Assembly: GCA_016471375.1 (NCBI GenBank)
Contig: WGLZ01000071.1
Location: 1 to 34,594 of the forward strand
DNA length: 34,594 nucleotides
Source of the DNA: Cyanobacteria bacterium RI_101
GTDB taxonomy: Bacteria; Cyanobacteriota; Cyanobacteriia; Cyanobacteriales; Microcystaceae
Direction: 5' to 3'
Shown here: one piece after another, positions 19,562 through 27,735 of the stretch
Layout: each line of letters opens with the position of its first letter
Numbering within the stretch: the first letter of the stretch is position 1
Notes under the pieces: generated by a model
Seen by the model: the letters and a program-made list of their open reading frames with translations, nothing else
What the model was told of the DNA's origin: nothing
Databases searched by the model: none
Program-made: the position numbers and the translations under genes

Positions 19562-21019
19562 ATGACTGAACCCGCGCCGCCCCCATATTCTTTGCCCCTC
19601 TTTTCCGCCCTCCAGCGTTTAGCCGAGTCAAAAGACTACCCCTTCTACGCGCCGGGTCACAAACGGGGTCGGGGCATAGCGCCGGAACTCCTCCAGGCTT
19701 GGGGCGCCGATGTCTTTCGTTACGATCTGCCGGAACTGCCGGAGTTTGACAACCTCTTTTGCCCCAGCGGCGCCATCGCGGAGGCCCAGGCGCTGGCGGC
19801 TCAAGTTTGGGGCGCCGACCAGACTTGGTTTTTAGTCAACGGCTCCACGGTGGGACTTCAGGCCGCTATCCTCGCGGTTTGCGGCGAAGGGGATAAACTC
19901 CTGCTCTCCCGCAACAGCCACAGCAGCGCCCTAGCGGGCGCGATTTTGGCCGGCGCCGAGCCGATTTTTCTAGCGCCGGAGGTTGACCCAGAATGGGATC
20001 TGGCGGGGAGTTTTACCCCGGAAACCTTAGCGGAGGCCCTCAAAGCCCACCCCGACGCCAAGGCCGTTTTGGCCCTGTGCCCTAACTATCAAGGCGTAGG
20101 CGGCGATCTGAAAAAAATTGCCGAGTTAACCCATGCCCAGGGCTTGCCCCTAATCGCGGACGGGGCCCACGGCGCCCATCTCGGTTTCCATCCCGGCTTT
20201 CCCCCCGGCGCGCTTCAGCAGGGCGCCGACGTTGTCGTTCAATCCGCCCATAAGACCCTAGGGGCGCTCTCCCAGGCGGCCCTGCTCCATCTGCAAGGGT
20301 TTAGAGTTTCGCCCCAACGGTTAAGTCAGGCTCTACAACTTCTTCAATCGACGAGTCCTAACGCCCTCCTTCTCGCCTCCCTCGACGGCGCTCGAAGTCA
20401 ACTGCAACGGGACGGCGCCGCCTTAATGGAACGGACTCTTAAGTTAGCTCAGTCCGCTCGGCGAGCATTGAATGCTATCCCCGGCTTAAAATGCCTCCAG
20501 ATTCCCGAACCCCGCCCCGGTTTTCACTCCCTAGACCCCAGCCGCTTAACGGTGGATGTCTCCGCCTGGGGTTTAACAGGTTTTGAAATCGACGACCTCT
20601 TGCGTCAGCAGTTTCAGGTCACCGCGGAACTGCCCACCCTACGACAACTGACGTTTATCTTGAGCCTCGGTAATTGCGAAGGGGATATCGCGGCTTTAAC
20701 GCAAGCTTTTAAATCCCTTGCCCCTTCCGCCAAAACGGCGCCTCTAATTCTGCCTAACTTGACTCTACCCTTAACAAAATTTGCCCTGACTCCCCGTCAG
20801 GCGATCTGGGCGCCGAGGGAACAGGCAGTCCGCGCTCAAGCGCCGGGTCGGATCAATACTCGGCTTCTTTGCCCCTATCCGCCGGGGATTCCCATCCTTG
20901 TTCCCGGAGAAGTCATTACCGCCGAAGCCATCGACTATTTGGAAACCATCCTCGACGCCGGAGGGGCGGTTAACGGTTTAGATTCCCAAGGGTTAGACGT
21001 CTGGGAGGTGGTCGCCTAA
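19562..21019 (+). CDS. PLP-dependent Orn/Lys/Arg decarboxylase family protein
   Basis: This 485-residue enzyme belongs to the fold-type I Orn/Lys/Arg decarboxylase family. The N-terminus has FYAPGHKRGRG, typical of the family, then LVNGSTVGLQAA, the PLP-binding aspartate in IADGAHGAH, and the Schiff-base lysine K231 in SAHKTLGALSQ. A C-terminal substrate domain follows (CPYPPGIPILVPGE). It likely decarboxylates a basic amino acid for polyamine synthesis; the substrate cannot be read from sequence. ATG at 19562 is preferred over an in-frame TTG 12 bases upstream. Length fits the short bacterial (not E. coli inducible) class. Confidence 0.88.
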   Translation: MTEPAPPPYSLPLFSALQRLAESKDYPFYAPGHKRGRGIAPELLQAWGADVFRYDLPELPEFDNLFCPSGAIAEAQALAAQVWGADQTWFLVNGSTVGLQAAILAVCGEGDKLLLSRNSHSSALAGAILAGAEPIFLAPEVDPEWDLAGSFTPETLAEALKAHPDAKAVLALCPNYQGVGGDLKKIAELTHAQGLPLIADGAHGAHLGFHPGFPPGALQQGADVVVQSAHKTLGALSQAALLHLQGFRVSPQRLSQALQLLQSTSPNALLLASLDGARSQLQRDGAALMERTLKLAQSARRALNAIPGLKCLQIPEPRPGFHSLDPSRLTVDVSAWGLTGFEIDDLLRQQFQVTAELPTLRQLTFILSLGNCEGDIAALTQAFKSLAPSAKTAPLILPNLTLPLTKFALTPRQAIWAPREQAVRAQAPGRINTRLLCPYPPGIPILVPGEVITAEAIDYLETILDAGGAVNGLDSQGLDVWEVVA

Positions 21020-21074
21020 AACTTCCCTGGGTTTTTTAACGGCGCCGGCGCCGGAACGGCGGAGATTTGCTACA

Positions 21075-21617
21075 ATGGCCCTCGCTCACCATAGCCACAA
21101 CAAGAGAGCGCTTTTGAGTCAGGTCGTCAATATTCCCACCCTTGATACCCTTGCGCAGGAACTCGCCGCTATTCAGCAAACGGGGTCTAAACGCATCGCC
21201 CTTTTGGGGTCCCGCCACGTCCCCATTACCCATCAACACCTGATCGAAATGATGAGTTACGCGTTGGTGTTGGCGGGGAATCGTTTGGTCACCTCCGGCG
21301 CCGCGGGCACCAACGCCGCCGCCATTAAAGGCGCGATGCGAGCCGATCCCAATTTGTTAACCGTCATTTTGCCCCAAAGTCTGGAGCGCCAACCCCGGGA
21401 ATCCCAGGAGCAACTGCAACAGGTCATTCATCTGGTGGAAAGCCCGGAAAACGACCACCTCGCCCTCGGGGAAGCCAGCGCCCTCTGCAATCGGGAGATT
21501 ATTTCTCGGTGTCAGCAGTTAATTTGTTTCGCTTTCCACGAGAGCCATACCTTAATGCAAACCTGCGAGGAAGCGGAGCAACAGCGGAAATTGGTGACCC
21601 TCTTTTACTTTGATTAG
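21075..21617 (+). CDS. DprA/SLOG-like Rossmann protein
   Basis: This is a 180-residue protein with IALLGSRHV and VTSGAAGTNAAAIKGAM, which match the nucleotide/ssDNA-binding motifs of DprA. Full DprA is about twice this length with extra domains, so this is a stand-alone Rossmann core. Cyanobacterial relatives are often called DNA recombination-mediator protein A, but the role of the short form is unproven. It lies 55 bp after the decarboxylase gene. The true start may be a little downstream of ATG 21075, near TTG at 21115 (SQVVNIPTLDTLAQE). Confidence 0.72.
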   Translation: MALAHHSHNKRALLSQVVNIPTLDTLAQELAAIQQTGSKRIALLGSRHVPITHQHLIEMMSYALVLAGNRLVTSGAAGTNAAAIKGAMRADPNLLTVILPQSLERQPRESQEQLQQVIHLVESPENDHLALGEASALCNREIISRCQQLICFAFHESHTLMQTCEEAEQQRKLVTLFYFD

Positions 21618-21679
21618 GGTTGAGAGCCTCGGACTGAGACAGCCCGCCCCCGGAGTTCCCCAGGGCGCTATCCTAGGAG

Positions 21680-21706
21680 GATATTAACCAAAATTAATAT
21701 CGAGGG
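21680..21706 (+). promoter_or_regulatory. Stem-loop directly before the psbM ribosome binding site
   Basis: GATATTAA and TTAATATC form a perfect eight-pair inverted repeat around the six-base loop CCAAAA. It is followed at once by the Shine-Dalgarno sequence GAGGG (21702-21706), nine bases before ATG. It could be an operator or a 5'-leader structure affecting translation; which is not known. Confidence 0.5.
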
Positions 21707-21715
21707 TGTCAAGCC

Positions 21716-21826
21716 ATGCAAGTGAATAATCTGGGCTTTGTGGCGAGTATTTTATTCGTTTTAGTTCCTACGGTCTTCCTTTTGATTCTGTACATTCAAA
21801 CCGATAAGCAGAGTCAAAATCAATAA
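21716..21826 (+). CDS. psbM: Photosystem II reaction centre protein M
   Basis: This small gene of 36 codons encodes [20 protein letters not shown] followed by [16 protein letters not shown]. That is a clear match to PsbM, a single-helix subunit at the dimer interface of photosystem II in the thylakoid membrane. The hydrophobic helix covers about residues 5-27. It is preceded by an SD sequence and an inverted repeat and followed by a strong terminator, so it is probably a single-gene transcript. Confidence 0.97.
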   Translation: MQVNNLGFVASILFVLVPTVFLLILYIQTDKQSQNQ

Positions 21827-21880
21827 CCCGAGGAAAATCGCCCTACTTCATCCCTGTTTCAGGAGAAATATCCGTTCAAG

Positions 21881-21907
21881 GGACTCGTCCAAGACGAGTC
21901 CTTTTTT
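21881..21907 (+). terminator. Rho-independent terminator after psbM
   Basis: GGACTCGTC and GACGAGTCC form a perfect nine-pair stem with the three-base loop CAA, followed by six T residues. It lies 55 bp after the psbM stop. Confidence 0.9.
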
Positions 21908-21980
21908 GCGCCCTCTTTTTCCCTAGGGCCAAATACCGTTAGAATCAGAGTCCATCACAGTTATCGAGGGGAAAGCGCCG

Positions 21981-22256
21981 ATGATTACGGAAAGCGTTCT
22001 ATGGGGTTTCAACACGGTTTCTCTCTGGGGAGATCATTCCCTCCTTCTGGCTTTGAGCCACAGCGCCTACGAGAGTCTCCAGAATCTGCTCGACGGCGCT
22101 TATCTGCTGGGGCAGAATATCTCGAAAGTTCAGTCCATCGATATTATGGCGGATTTCCAGAAGGCCTTTAAAAACTTTATCGAATCGGGTCAGGTTTGGG
22201 CGTTGGGTATCGGTCTCGTAATCGGCTGGGTGCTCCACGGCTTCATCGGCTCCTAA
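21981..22256 (+). CDS. Small putative membrane protein, unknown function
   Basis: The frame encodes 91 residues and is preceded by GAGGGGA about ten bases before ATG. The C-terminal end has one likely membrane helix (VWALGIGLVIGWVLHGFIG). The N-terminal two thirds are mildly hydrophobic with no known domain. A shorter start at MADFQKAFKNF (36 residues) is possible. It ends 3 bp before the convergent permease gene. I do not recognise the family. Confidence 0.5.
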   Translation: MITESVLWGFNTVSLWGDHSLLLALSHSAYESLQNLLDGAYLLGQNISKVQSIDIMADFQKAFKNFIESGQVWALGIGLVIGWVLHGFIGS

Positions 22257-22259
22257 GCG

Positions 22260-23120
22260 CTAGCGCCGGCGGGGATTGAGCCATTCGCTCAGTCCTTCGC
22301 CAATAAAAGATAAACCGACCACCAGAAGGGTTAAGGCCAAACCGGGGAAGAGAGTCGTCCACCAGATACCGGTGGAGAGATCCGGTAGCGCCTCCTTGAG
22401 GGCGTGGCCCCATTCCGGGGTCTCCTCCGGCAGTCCTAAACCCAGAAAACCCAGACCCCCCAAAATCAAAATGGCGTCGGCGGCGTTGAGGGTCAGTAGA
22501 ACCGGCACGCTTTGCACCACGTTCAAAAAGAGATAGCGGGACAGCACCCTGCGGGGGGGAGCGCCGAGGGCCCGGGCGGCTTCGATGTAAAGCTCCGTTT
22601 TGGCGCTGGCGGTCTGATTCCGAACCAAGCGATAGTACTGGGGAATGTAGGCGATACTGACGGCGACGGCCACATTCAGCAAGCCCCGACCGAGAATAAA
22701 CGCCAAGGTAATGGAGAGCAATAACCCCGGCAGGGTGTAGAGGGTGTCCATTAAAAACAGAAGAGCCTTATCGACCCGTCCCCCCAAATAGGCGCTGATC
22801 ATGCCTAGGGGGACGCCGATAGAGACCGCCAATAGGGTGGAAAGAAAGACAATTTTCAGCGCCGCCTGGGCGCCGAAGAGGGTGCGGGAAAAGACGTCGT
22901 AGCCGCGGATATTGGTGCCAAACCAACAGCCCCAACCGGGAGGTTCCAGGGGGAGATTGCTGAGAAGATCCTGGGGATCGGCGATTAACCCAAGGCCCTG
23001 AGCCAGGGGCGCCAACAGGGCGACGGCGATAAAAACCCCCGTCATAGCTAAGCCGAGGCCCATCAAGCGCCGGGAAAGGCTCGGGCTTTGTTCTGGCGTA
23101 AATAGCAAGGGGCCGGCCAT
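22260..23120 (-). CDS. ABC transporter permease, OppC/DppC type
   Basis: This is a 286-residue inner-membrane permease with an N-terminal membrane segment (OppC_N-like) and about five more helices. The EAA loop that contacts the ATPase is visible as YIEAARALGAPPRRVLSRYL. GLGFLGLGLPEETPEWG near the C-terminus is typical of the DppC/OppC/NikC group, which imports peptides or nickel. No partner permease, ATPase or binding protein is adjacent, so substrate and partners are unknown. Its ATG overlaps the stop of the upstream gene (TAATG), which indicates translational coupling. Confidence 0.9.
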   Translation of the reverse strand: MAGPLLFTPEQSPSLSRRLMGLGLAMTGVFIAVALLAPLAQGLGLIADPQDLLSNLPLEPPGWGCWFGTNIRGYDVFSRTLFGAQAALKIVFLSTLLAVSIGVPLGMISAYLGGRVDKALLFLMDTLYTLPGLLLSITLAFILGRGLLNVAVAVSIAYIPQYYRLVRNQTASAKTELYIEAARALGAPPRRVLSRYLFLNVVQSVPVLLTLNAADAILILGGLGFLGLGLPEETPEWGHALKEALPDLSTGIWWTTLFPGLALTLLVVGLSFIGEGLSEWLNPRRR

Positions 23121-23674
23121 TAATTTTTGATTTCCACCAGTTCTAGGACTTGCTCGTCGTAATCCTTGACCAAAAATTGGAGAGGCTTGCGACTGCGGAG
23201 TTTATGACGGAGGCGCCGGGACTGCACCCGCAAAAAAATTAACTCTAGGCAATCATGGTCAAAACAAACGTGGCGCTGGCGATTTTTATCCCCGTAGCTA
23301 GCGCCGCCAATGATGTGAAGTTGGGTATTTTTTTTAAGCTGATACCAAAGACCTTCCCGCTGGCTGTAGCGGTTGGGCGCCAGAACCGGGTTTTGGCTAG
23401 CGAGATAAAAAGAATCCATCGCCGCCGTCCCTAGGGTCTGCTCGTAATTGTAGTAATAGTGGAGGGGCACATCGGCGACGGCGAGTTCCAACACCCCTTC
23501 GTAAAAGCGCCGGGCGTAGTCCAAATCCGTGACCATAATGGTGTAAACCTTGGGGGCGCTGGTGAGGAACATCCACATGGCCAACGCGTAGGCGCCCAGG
23601 AGCATCACCATAATGCCCTGGGTGGAAAAGAGGCTATCGAGGGGCAAAAAAGCGCCGAGGAGCGGACTGGACAT
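23120..23674 (-). CDS. Glyoxalase-like (VOC fold) protein with N-terminal membrane segment
   Basis: The 184-residue protein has a hydrophobic N-terminal stretch (GIMVMLLGAYALAMWMFL) followed by VYTIMVTDLDYARRFYEGVL, a typical start of a glyoxalase/VOC-fold domain. HVCFDHDCLELIFL near the middle gives further conserved-looking positions. Related cyanobacterial proteins are annotated as glyoxalase-like, without known substrate. It overlaps the permease gene by one base (TAATG), so the two are co-expressed, although a functional link is unknown. Confidence 0.65.
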   Translation of the reverse strand: MSSPLLGAFLPLDSLFSTQGIMVMLLGAYALAMWMFLTSAPKVYTIMVTDLDYARRFYEGVLELAVADVPLHYYYNYEQTLGTAAMDSFYLASQNPVLAPNRYSQREGLWYQLKKNTQLHIIGGASYGDKNRQRHVCFDHDCLELIFLRVQSRRLRHKLRSRKPLQFLVKDYDEQVLELVEIKN

Positions 23675-23742
23675 AGACCAAAGGACAGTGCGGGGCGTTT
23701 AAATCGCCTATTGTGACATATTGCGGGAAAAAGCCGCCCGGC

Positions 23743-25917
23743 CTAACGAGCGGAAATGCCGGTAATTTTCCATTGATCGTTTTGATAGTTCACTTCGTAG
23801 CGCACCGTTAAATCCTGGGAGTCTTGGCGGAGAGTGGTTTCGGGCTGGGCCTTAGCGGCGTAGCGAGTGGTTTCCTTCACCTGGGCGACAATCTCTCCCC
23901 GGGTCGGGTCGTTGGGCTGGGTCGTCTGGCTGAGAATTTGGACTTGGTGGTCATAGCGCCGAATGTCTTGATTTTCCCGCGCCCGTCTTTGCCATTTTGC
24001 CAACTCGTTGGCGCTTAAAATCTGGTCTAGCGCCGCCAGATCTCTTTGGGGGCCAAAGGCCGCGGCCTTTTGCTGAAACCAGACCTCGATAATATCCTGA
24101 GCCGTCGCCGAGCTGAGCTGGGGATCCCCCAGAAGAATTTGCGTTCGTTCTAGAGGGGCGGGAATTGCCACGGGAGGAGCGGCGAGTTCAATCTCTAGGG
24201 GATCCGGCTCTAGACCCAGATTGGCATTTCGCCCATAAATCCAGGCGAGGCTCCCAAGACCGGCTAGGAAGGCTAAGGCCAGAATAAATAAGCCGAATCG
24301 CAGGGGGTTCAGGGTCACCTTCCCCGCCTTTTTCCGGCGCTTGCGACGAGGAGCCGAGGCGGGAACTAAGGCGGAGCTTAGGACTGCCGGAGAGACGGGG
24401 GTTTCCGGCCAACGAATACTATCCCCGTCCGTCAGCGCCGTTTGAAGGGGACGGCCCGGCCGCTCCCGCCAAGAGGCGTCCCGCGGCGCCGCGGTTACAG
24501 ACTGAGCGCGAGGGCGAGCCGAGCGGCGCCGGCTGGGGAGGCGTTTTTCGGGGAGGTCGTCGGAATAGGTCGGGAGAGGAATCGCCATAGCGGGAAGGGC
24601 CGAAGGCTCCGGAGAGGAGGACAGGGGCGGCGTTAAGGAGTAAGTTTCCAGATAATTTTGGACGTCTAGATCGTTAAAATAATCGTCGAGGCGGAGGAGA
24701 GAAGGGGAAAGCTCGCGGAAATAGGGACGAATTTCTTCCTGGAGCCAATTTTCAGTGTAAACGTAAAGACCCGGCAATAAATCCGGCTCATTCTGGGAAA
24801 GGTCGCGAATGACGCCCAGGGCTTCCGCGTCCTGAGTTTGATTCGCCCAATCCAGCGCGCTTTCCGTTTGACCTAATAATAAAGCACAAATCGCTTTTTC
24901 GAGAGTCACATCTTGACGATTGGCCAAAGTGTCCAAGAGTTGTTGGGCCACCTGTAGTTGAGCCGGTTGTTTTTGGGTGACGGCCTTAGCGATTTGAGTA
25001 TGAAAACCCAAGTAGGCCGCCAGCGCCGAAGGGCGACTGGCTTCCGGCAGAAGCAAGTCCGCCTGCTCTTCAACGCTCAAATGACCGCGCAACTGTTGAA
25101 TAAATTTGACAAAATCTTCTCCGCTTAGCCCAGACTGGTCGTTGCCCCGACCTTCAATCCCCCCCCGGTCTTGAATGAGCGCCCTTAATAGGTTAACCCC
25201 CCGTTGGCGAGCGCCGATTTCGGTTTGAGGACGAGTGATTAGCTCAAAAATTCGATAGGGGCGAAGTTTATAGAGTTCTTCGCGGATTTCGCTTTGGACT
25301 TCTGGAAATTTATCGGCGGTTTGTAGACGGGCCAGTCCCTTTAAAACCGAAGCCGCGGCCTGCTCGTAGTCCTGGTTATGCCACTGGTCTCGACTCAGTT
25401 CTAGATAGGACAGCGCCAAGATTAAAAGATAATCCGGGTCTTCGGAGGCGCTCTGAAGCGCCGTCTCCGCTAGCTCGACACTAAGGGCGTAATCCCCCAA
25501 TTCCTGTAAAATGAGCAAAGCGCCGATGAGTTGGCTCTCTTCAATCTCCAGAAAAGGTTCTTTTTCCGTTTCCGGCTCTGGCTCTTCTCCCGTTAGAGCC
25601 ACCTCCGCCAAGAGTTCCTCCCCGCTTTTCCCCCACCACCGCTGGTTGTACTCCCGCCGCCGCTCTGGATCCGTTAAAACTTCCCGCGCTGCTTGCAGAA
25701 GGGTTCTGCGGGCTTCTAGGGCGCCTTCGCTGAAGCCAAGATGCGGCATCTGTACCATTTTGTCTTGGTAAGCTAGGCTAATCTGCTCCTCCGGGGCTTC
25801 GGGGAGAATACCAAGAACTTGGTAATAATCAAGGGGGATGCGCACGGGAGACTTCCTTTTGGGGGCGTCCAGTTTAAATTTCTTAAAGTTTACCAGAGCG
25901 GGCCGGAAAGCCTTCAT
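23743..25917 (-). CDS. ftn2: Cell division protein Ftn2/ZipN (ARC6-like)
   Basis: This 724-residue protein matches the cyanobacterial ancestor of chloroplast ARC6. It starts with a J-like domain (DYYQVLGILPEAPEEQISLA; residues about 28-95) that lacks the HPD motif needed to stimulate Hsp70. A long helical TPR-like region follows, then a low-complexity basic linker, one membrane helix near 535-557 (RFGLFILALAFLAGLGSLAW), and a C-terminal DUF4101/IMS domain (IIEVWFQQKAAAFG, YEVNYQNDQWKITGI). Ftn2 tethers FtsZ to the membrane and organises the division ring. It appears complete and is transcribed alone. Confidence 0.92.
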   Translation of the reverse strand: MKAFRPALVNFKKFKLDAPKRKSPVRIPLDYYQVLGILPEAPEEQISLAYQDKMVQMPHLGFSEGALEARRTLLQAAREVLTDPERRREYNQRWWGKSGEELLAEVALTGEEPEPETEKEPFLEIEESQLIGALLILQELGDYALSVELAETALQSASEDPDYLLILALSYLELSRDQWHNQDYEQAAASVLKGLARLQTADKFPEVQSEIREELYKLRPYRIFELITRPQTEIGARQRGVNLLRALIQDRGGIEGRGNDQSGLSGEDFVKFIQQLRGHLSVEEQADLLLPEASRPSALAAYLGFHTQIAKAVTQKQPAQLQVAQQLLDTLANRQDVTLEKAICALLLGQTESALDWANQTQDAEALGVIRDLSQNEPDLLPGLYVYTENWLQEEIRPYFRELSPSLLRLDDYFNDLDVQNYLETYSLTPPLSSSPEPSALPAMAIPLPTYSDDLPEKRLPSRRRSARPRAQSVTAAPRDASWRERPGRPLQTALTDGDSIRWPETPVSPAVLSSALVPASAPRRKRRKKAGKVTLNPLRFGLFILALAFLAGLGSLAWIYGRNANLGLEPDPLEIELAAPPVAIPAPLERTQILLGDPQLSSATAQDIIEVWFQQKAAAFGPQRDLAALDQILSANELAKWQRRARENQDIRRYDHQVQILSQTTQPNDPTRGEIVAQVKETTRYAAKAQPETTLRQDSQDLTVRYEVNYQNDQWKITGISAR

Positions 25918-26077
25918 TTAGCTTTGAGGCTGACGAGAGGAGGAAGATAGACGACTATATTACTCAAATTAAAATTAATAGCGGCCCGGAATCCGCGGGC
26001 GACGGTTTCTTTTTCCCTTTTGACTCTTCTTCTGGGGGTCGCCAGCGCCGCGATAACCGAGGGCCGATAAAGACTAG

Positions 26078-26098
26078 AAAAACCCCGCAAGGTTGCGG
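26078..26098 (-). terminator. Probable rho-independent terminator after the DUF3370 gene
   Basis: On the minus strand CCGCA and TGCGG pair around a four-base loop ACCT, followed by GG and TTTTT. It lies about 28 bp after the stop of the DUF3370 gene. The remainder of the 209-bp gap to ftn2 shows nothing else clear. Confidence 0.65.
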
Positions 26099-26126
26099 CG
26101 ACAATTGTGTCGACCTCCCAGAGCGA

Positions 26127-27551
26127 TTATGGATTACGGCGGAGAACATTGCCATAATACAGTTCTTCGGTTTTAACGGTGATCACCTGGGGCGGGGTGG
26201 CGTCCGGGGGATAGAGAAAATCTAGGGTCACCGCTCGGGTTTCTCCCGGTTGGAGATTGAGAATTAACAAAGGCGAAGCCATCTGTCCCTGGCGCTGGGT
26301 CAGGTGGAAAAAGCGGGTTTGGGGTTGCCCCTGGTCATCGGTATAGTTCATCTTCACCGTGCCCCGAAAGAAGACCTGACCCGTGGGACGGGAGACAAAG
26401 AAAAGGCGGTCGCCGTAGCGGTCTTGTTTCAGGGGGGTTTGCAGGGCGAGACTGACGCTGTGGCGAGTGTTGCTGGCGTTTTTCAGGGGCAAGGTCAGTT
26501 GATAGTGAACCCCGTAGTTGCCGTGGGCCAGGTAGGCCGTGTCGGGGTAACGCACCACCATGGGGGCGCTTTGCACTTGGCTGGTGCCGTGGGTGCCGAC
26601 GGTGACGGTGCTGAGGGGATAGGAAAAGGCTTCCCCCCGCTTAGGAATACTGAGGGTCTTAGCGCCGGGTTTTTCGTCCACAATAGTGGCCCGCCATTCG
26701 CTTCCCAAGGAAATTCCAGCCACCCGGCCGTAGATGGGGCGGGTGGGGCTATCGACTCGAATTTGCTCCGGGGGCGTCGGCGCTTTATCCCTGGGGCTGG
26801 CGAGACGGCCCCGCACCAGCAGGGTTTGCCAATCCTCCAGGGAGGGGGGGCGCAGGGTCGGGGGGGGAAGTTTTTCCTCTGGCTTCAGCGGGTCGGGGGT
26901 GGGATAGACCCAAAGATCCTGCATGGCCAAATTGGCCATATAAACCGGGCCGTCGCTTTCTAAACGGAGGTAAGTGGAGCGGGCGTTACTGCGATTAATG
27001 GGCAGGGTGAAGAGCATCCGGGTCTGTTTCGGCGCTAGCAGGACTTCCCGAGGGAAACCCGGTTGAGAAAGACCCCGCACCAGCACGTTCGTTAAACGGG
27101 AGCCGGGGCCGGAGAAGACCCGACCGCTGGGGTCTTCCACTAGGGACGGTAGATCCACAAAGGGAGCGTCGGGGGAAGTCAGGTAACTGGCGGCTTGAAG
27201 CACCCGCACCCGGACATAGCGGTCTGTAGGATTGGTTAACACGACGCCCTGATGGAGAGTCCGGCCATCCTGGGGACGGGCGATGTGGTGGGAGAAAAAG
27301 TCAAAGCGCCCCTGCAACGCCTGGTTGAGGTGGGCCCGAGGGTCGTATTTTCCCTGTTGGGGGAAGGTGGATAGGAGAATGCCGTCCCCCATCACCACTT
27401 CCGGGCTGTTGCTGTTGAAGACCGGCACTTCGTTGAGCCTGCCGGGCAACGGGCGAATCTGCTGGGGTTGGGTGATGTAGTCAGACTGGAGCGCCGGGGT
27501 GGGGGCCACCACCACCTGGGCGAGCCAGGGAGTCGGAAGGAAGGGCAACAT
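26127..27551 (-). CDS. DUF3370 family protein, probably exported
   Basis: The 474-residue protein belongs to a family largely restricted to cyanobacteria. Recognisable parts are RPLPGRLNEVPVFNSNSPEV, GILLSTFPQQGKYDPRAHL and GRFDFFSHHIAR in the first third, and a beta-rich C-terminal part. The N-terminus MLPFLPTPWLAQ looks like the end of a signal peptide cut after LAQ, although it is unusually short and an upstream in-frame TAA excludes a longer version. That suggests cell-envelope or secreted location. Function is unknown. The assignment rests on remembered family motifs. Confidence 0.78.
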   Translation of the reverse strand: MLPFLPTPWLAQVVVAPTPALQSDYITQPQQIRPLPGRLNEVPVFNSNSPEVVMGDGILLSTFPQQGKYDPRAHLNQALQGRFDFFSHHIARPQDGRTLHQGVVLTNPTDRYVRVRVLQAASYLTSPDAPFVDLPSLVEDPSGRVFSGPGSRLTNVLVRGLSQPGFPREVLLAPKQTRMLFTLPINRSNARSTYLRLESDGPVYMANLAMQDLWVYPTPDPLKPEEKLPPPTLRPPSLEDWQTLLVRGRLASPRDKAPTPPEQIRVDSPTRPIYGRVAGISLGSEWRATIVDEKPGAKTLSIPKRGEAFSYPLSTVTVGTHGTSQVQSAPMVVRYPDTAYLAHGNYGVHYQLTLPLKNASNTRHSVSLALQTPLKQDRYGDRLFFVSRPTGQVFFRGTVKMNYTDDQGQPQTRFFHLTQRQGQMASPLLILNLQPGETRAVTLDFLYPPDATPPQVITVKTEELYYGNVLRRNP

Positions 27552-27735
27552 AATTTTGAGAACGGGTTAACTGTGGAGAAGGGTAGGAGCGCCGATAGGC
27601 TTTAATAAACGTTACAAAGCGATAATTTCCCTCTTAGAGTAGGGTCTGGAACCCGTCTGGTCAAGGGATCGTCTAGTCACTTTTTGCCGCAGACCCGGTT
27701 TTTTCTAAGTCAAAAGTCCTGTTTTTGCCCCCGCC

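Noticed and set aside
23700-23742. Possible terminator after ftn2 (GCCGGGCGGC plus TTTTT on the minus strand)
   Set aside because: The stem has only four pairs with a two-base loop, too weak to call.
26304-26963. 219-codon plus-strand frame opposite the DUF3370 gene
   Set aside because: It is composition-driven antisense of a recognisable DUF3370 gene, with no ribosome binding site or motifs.
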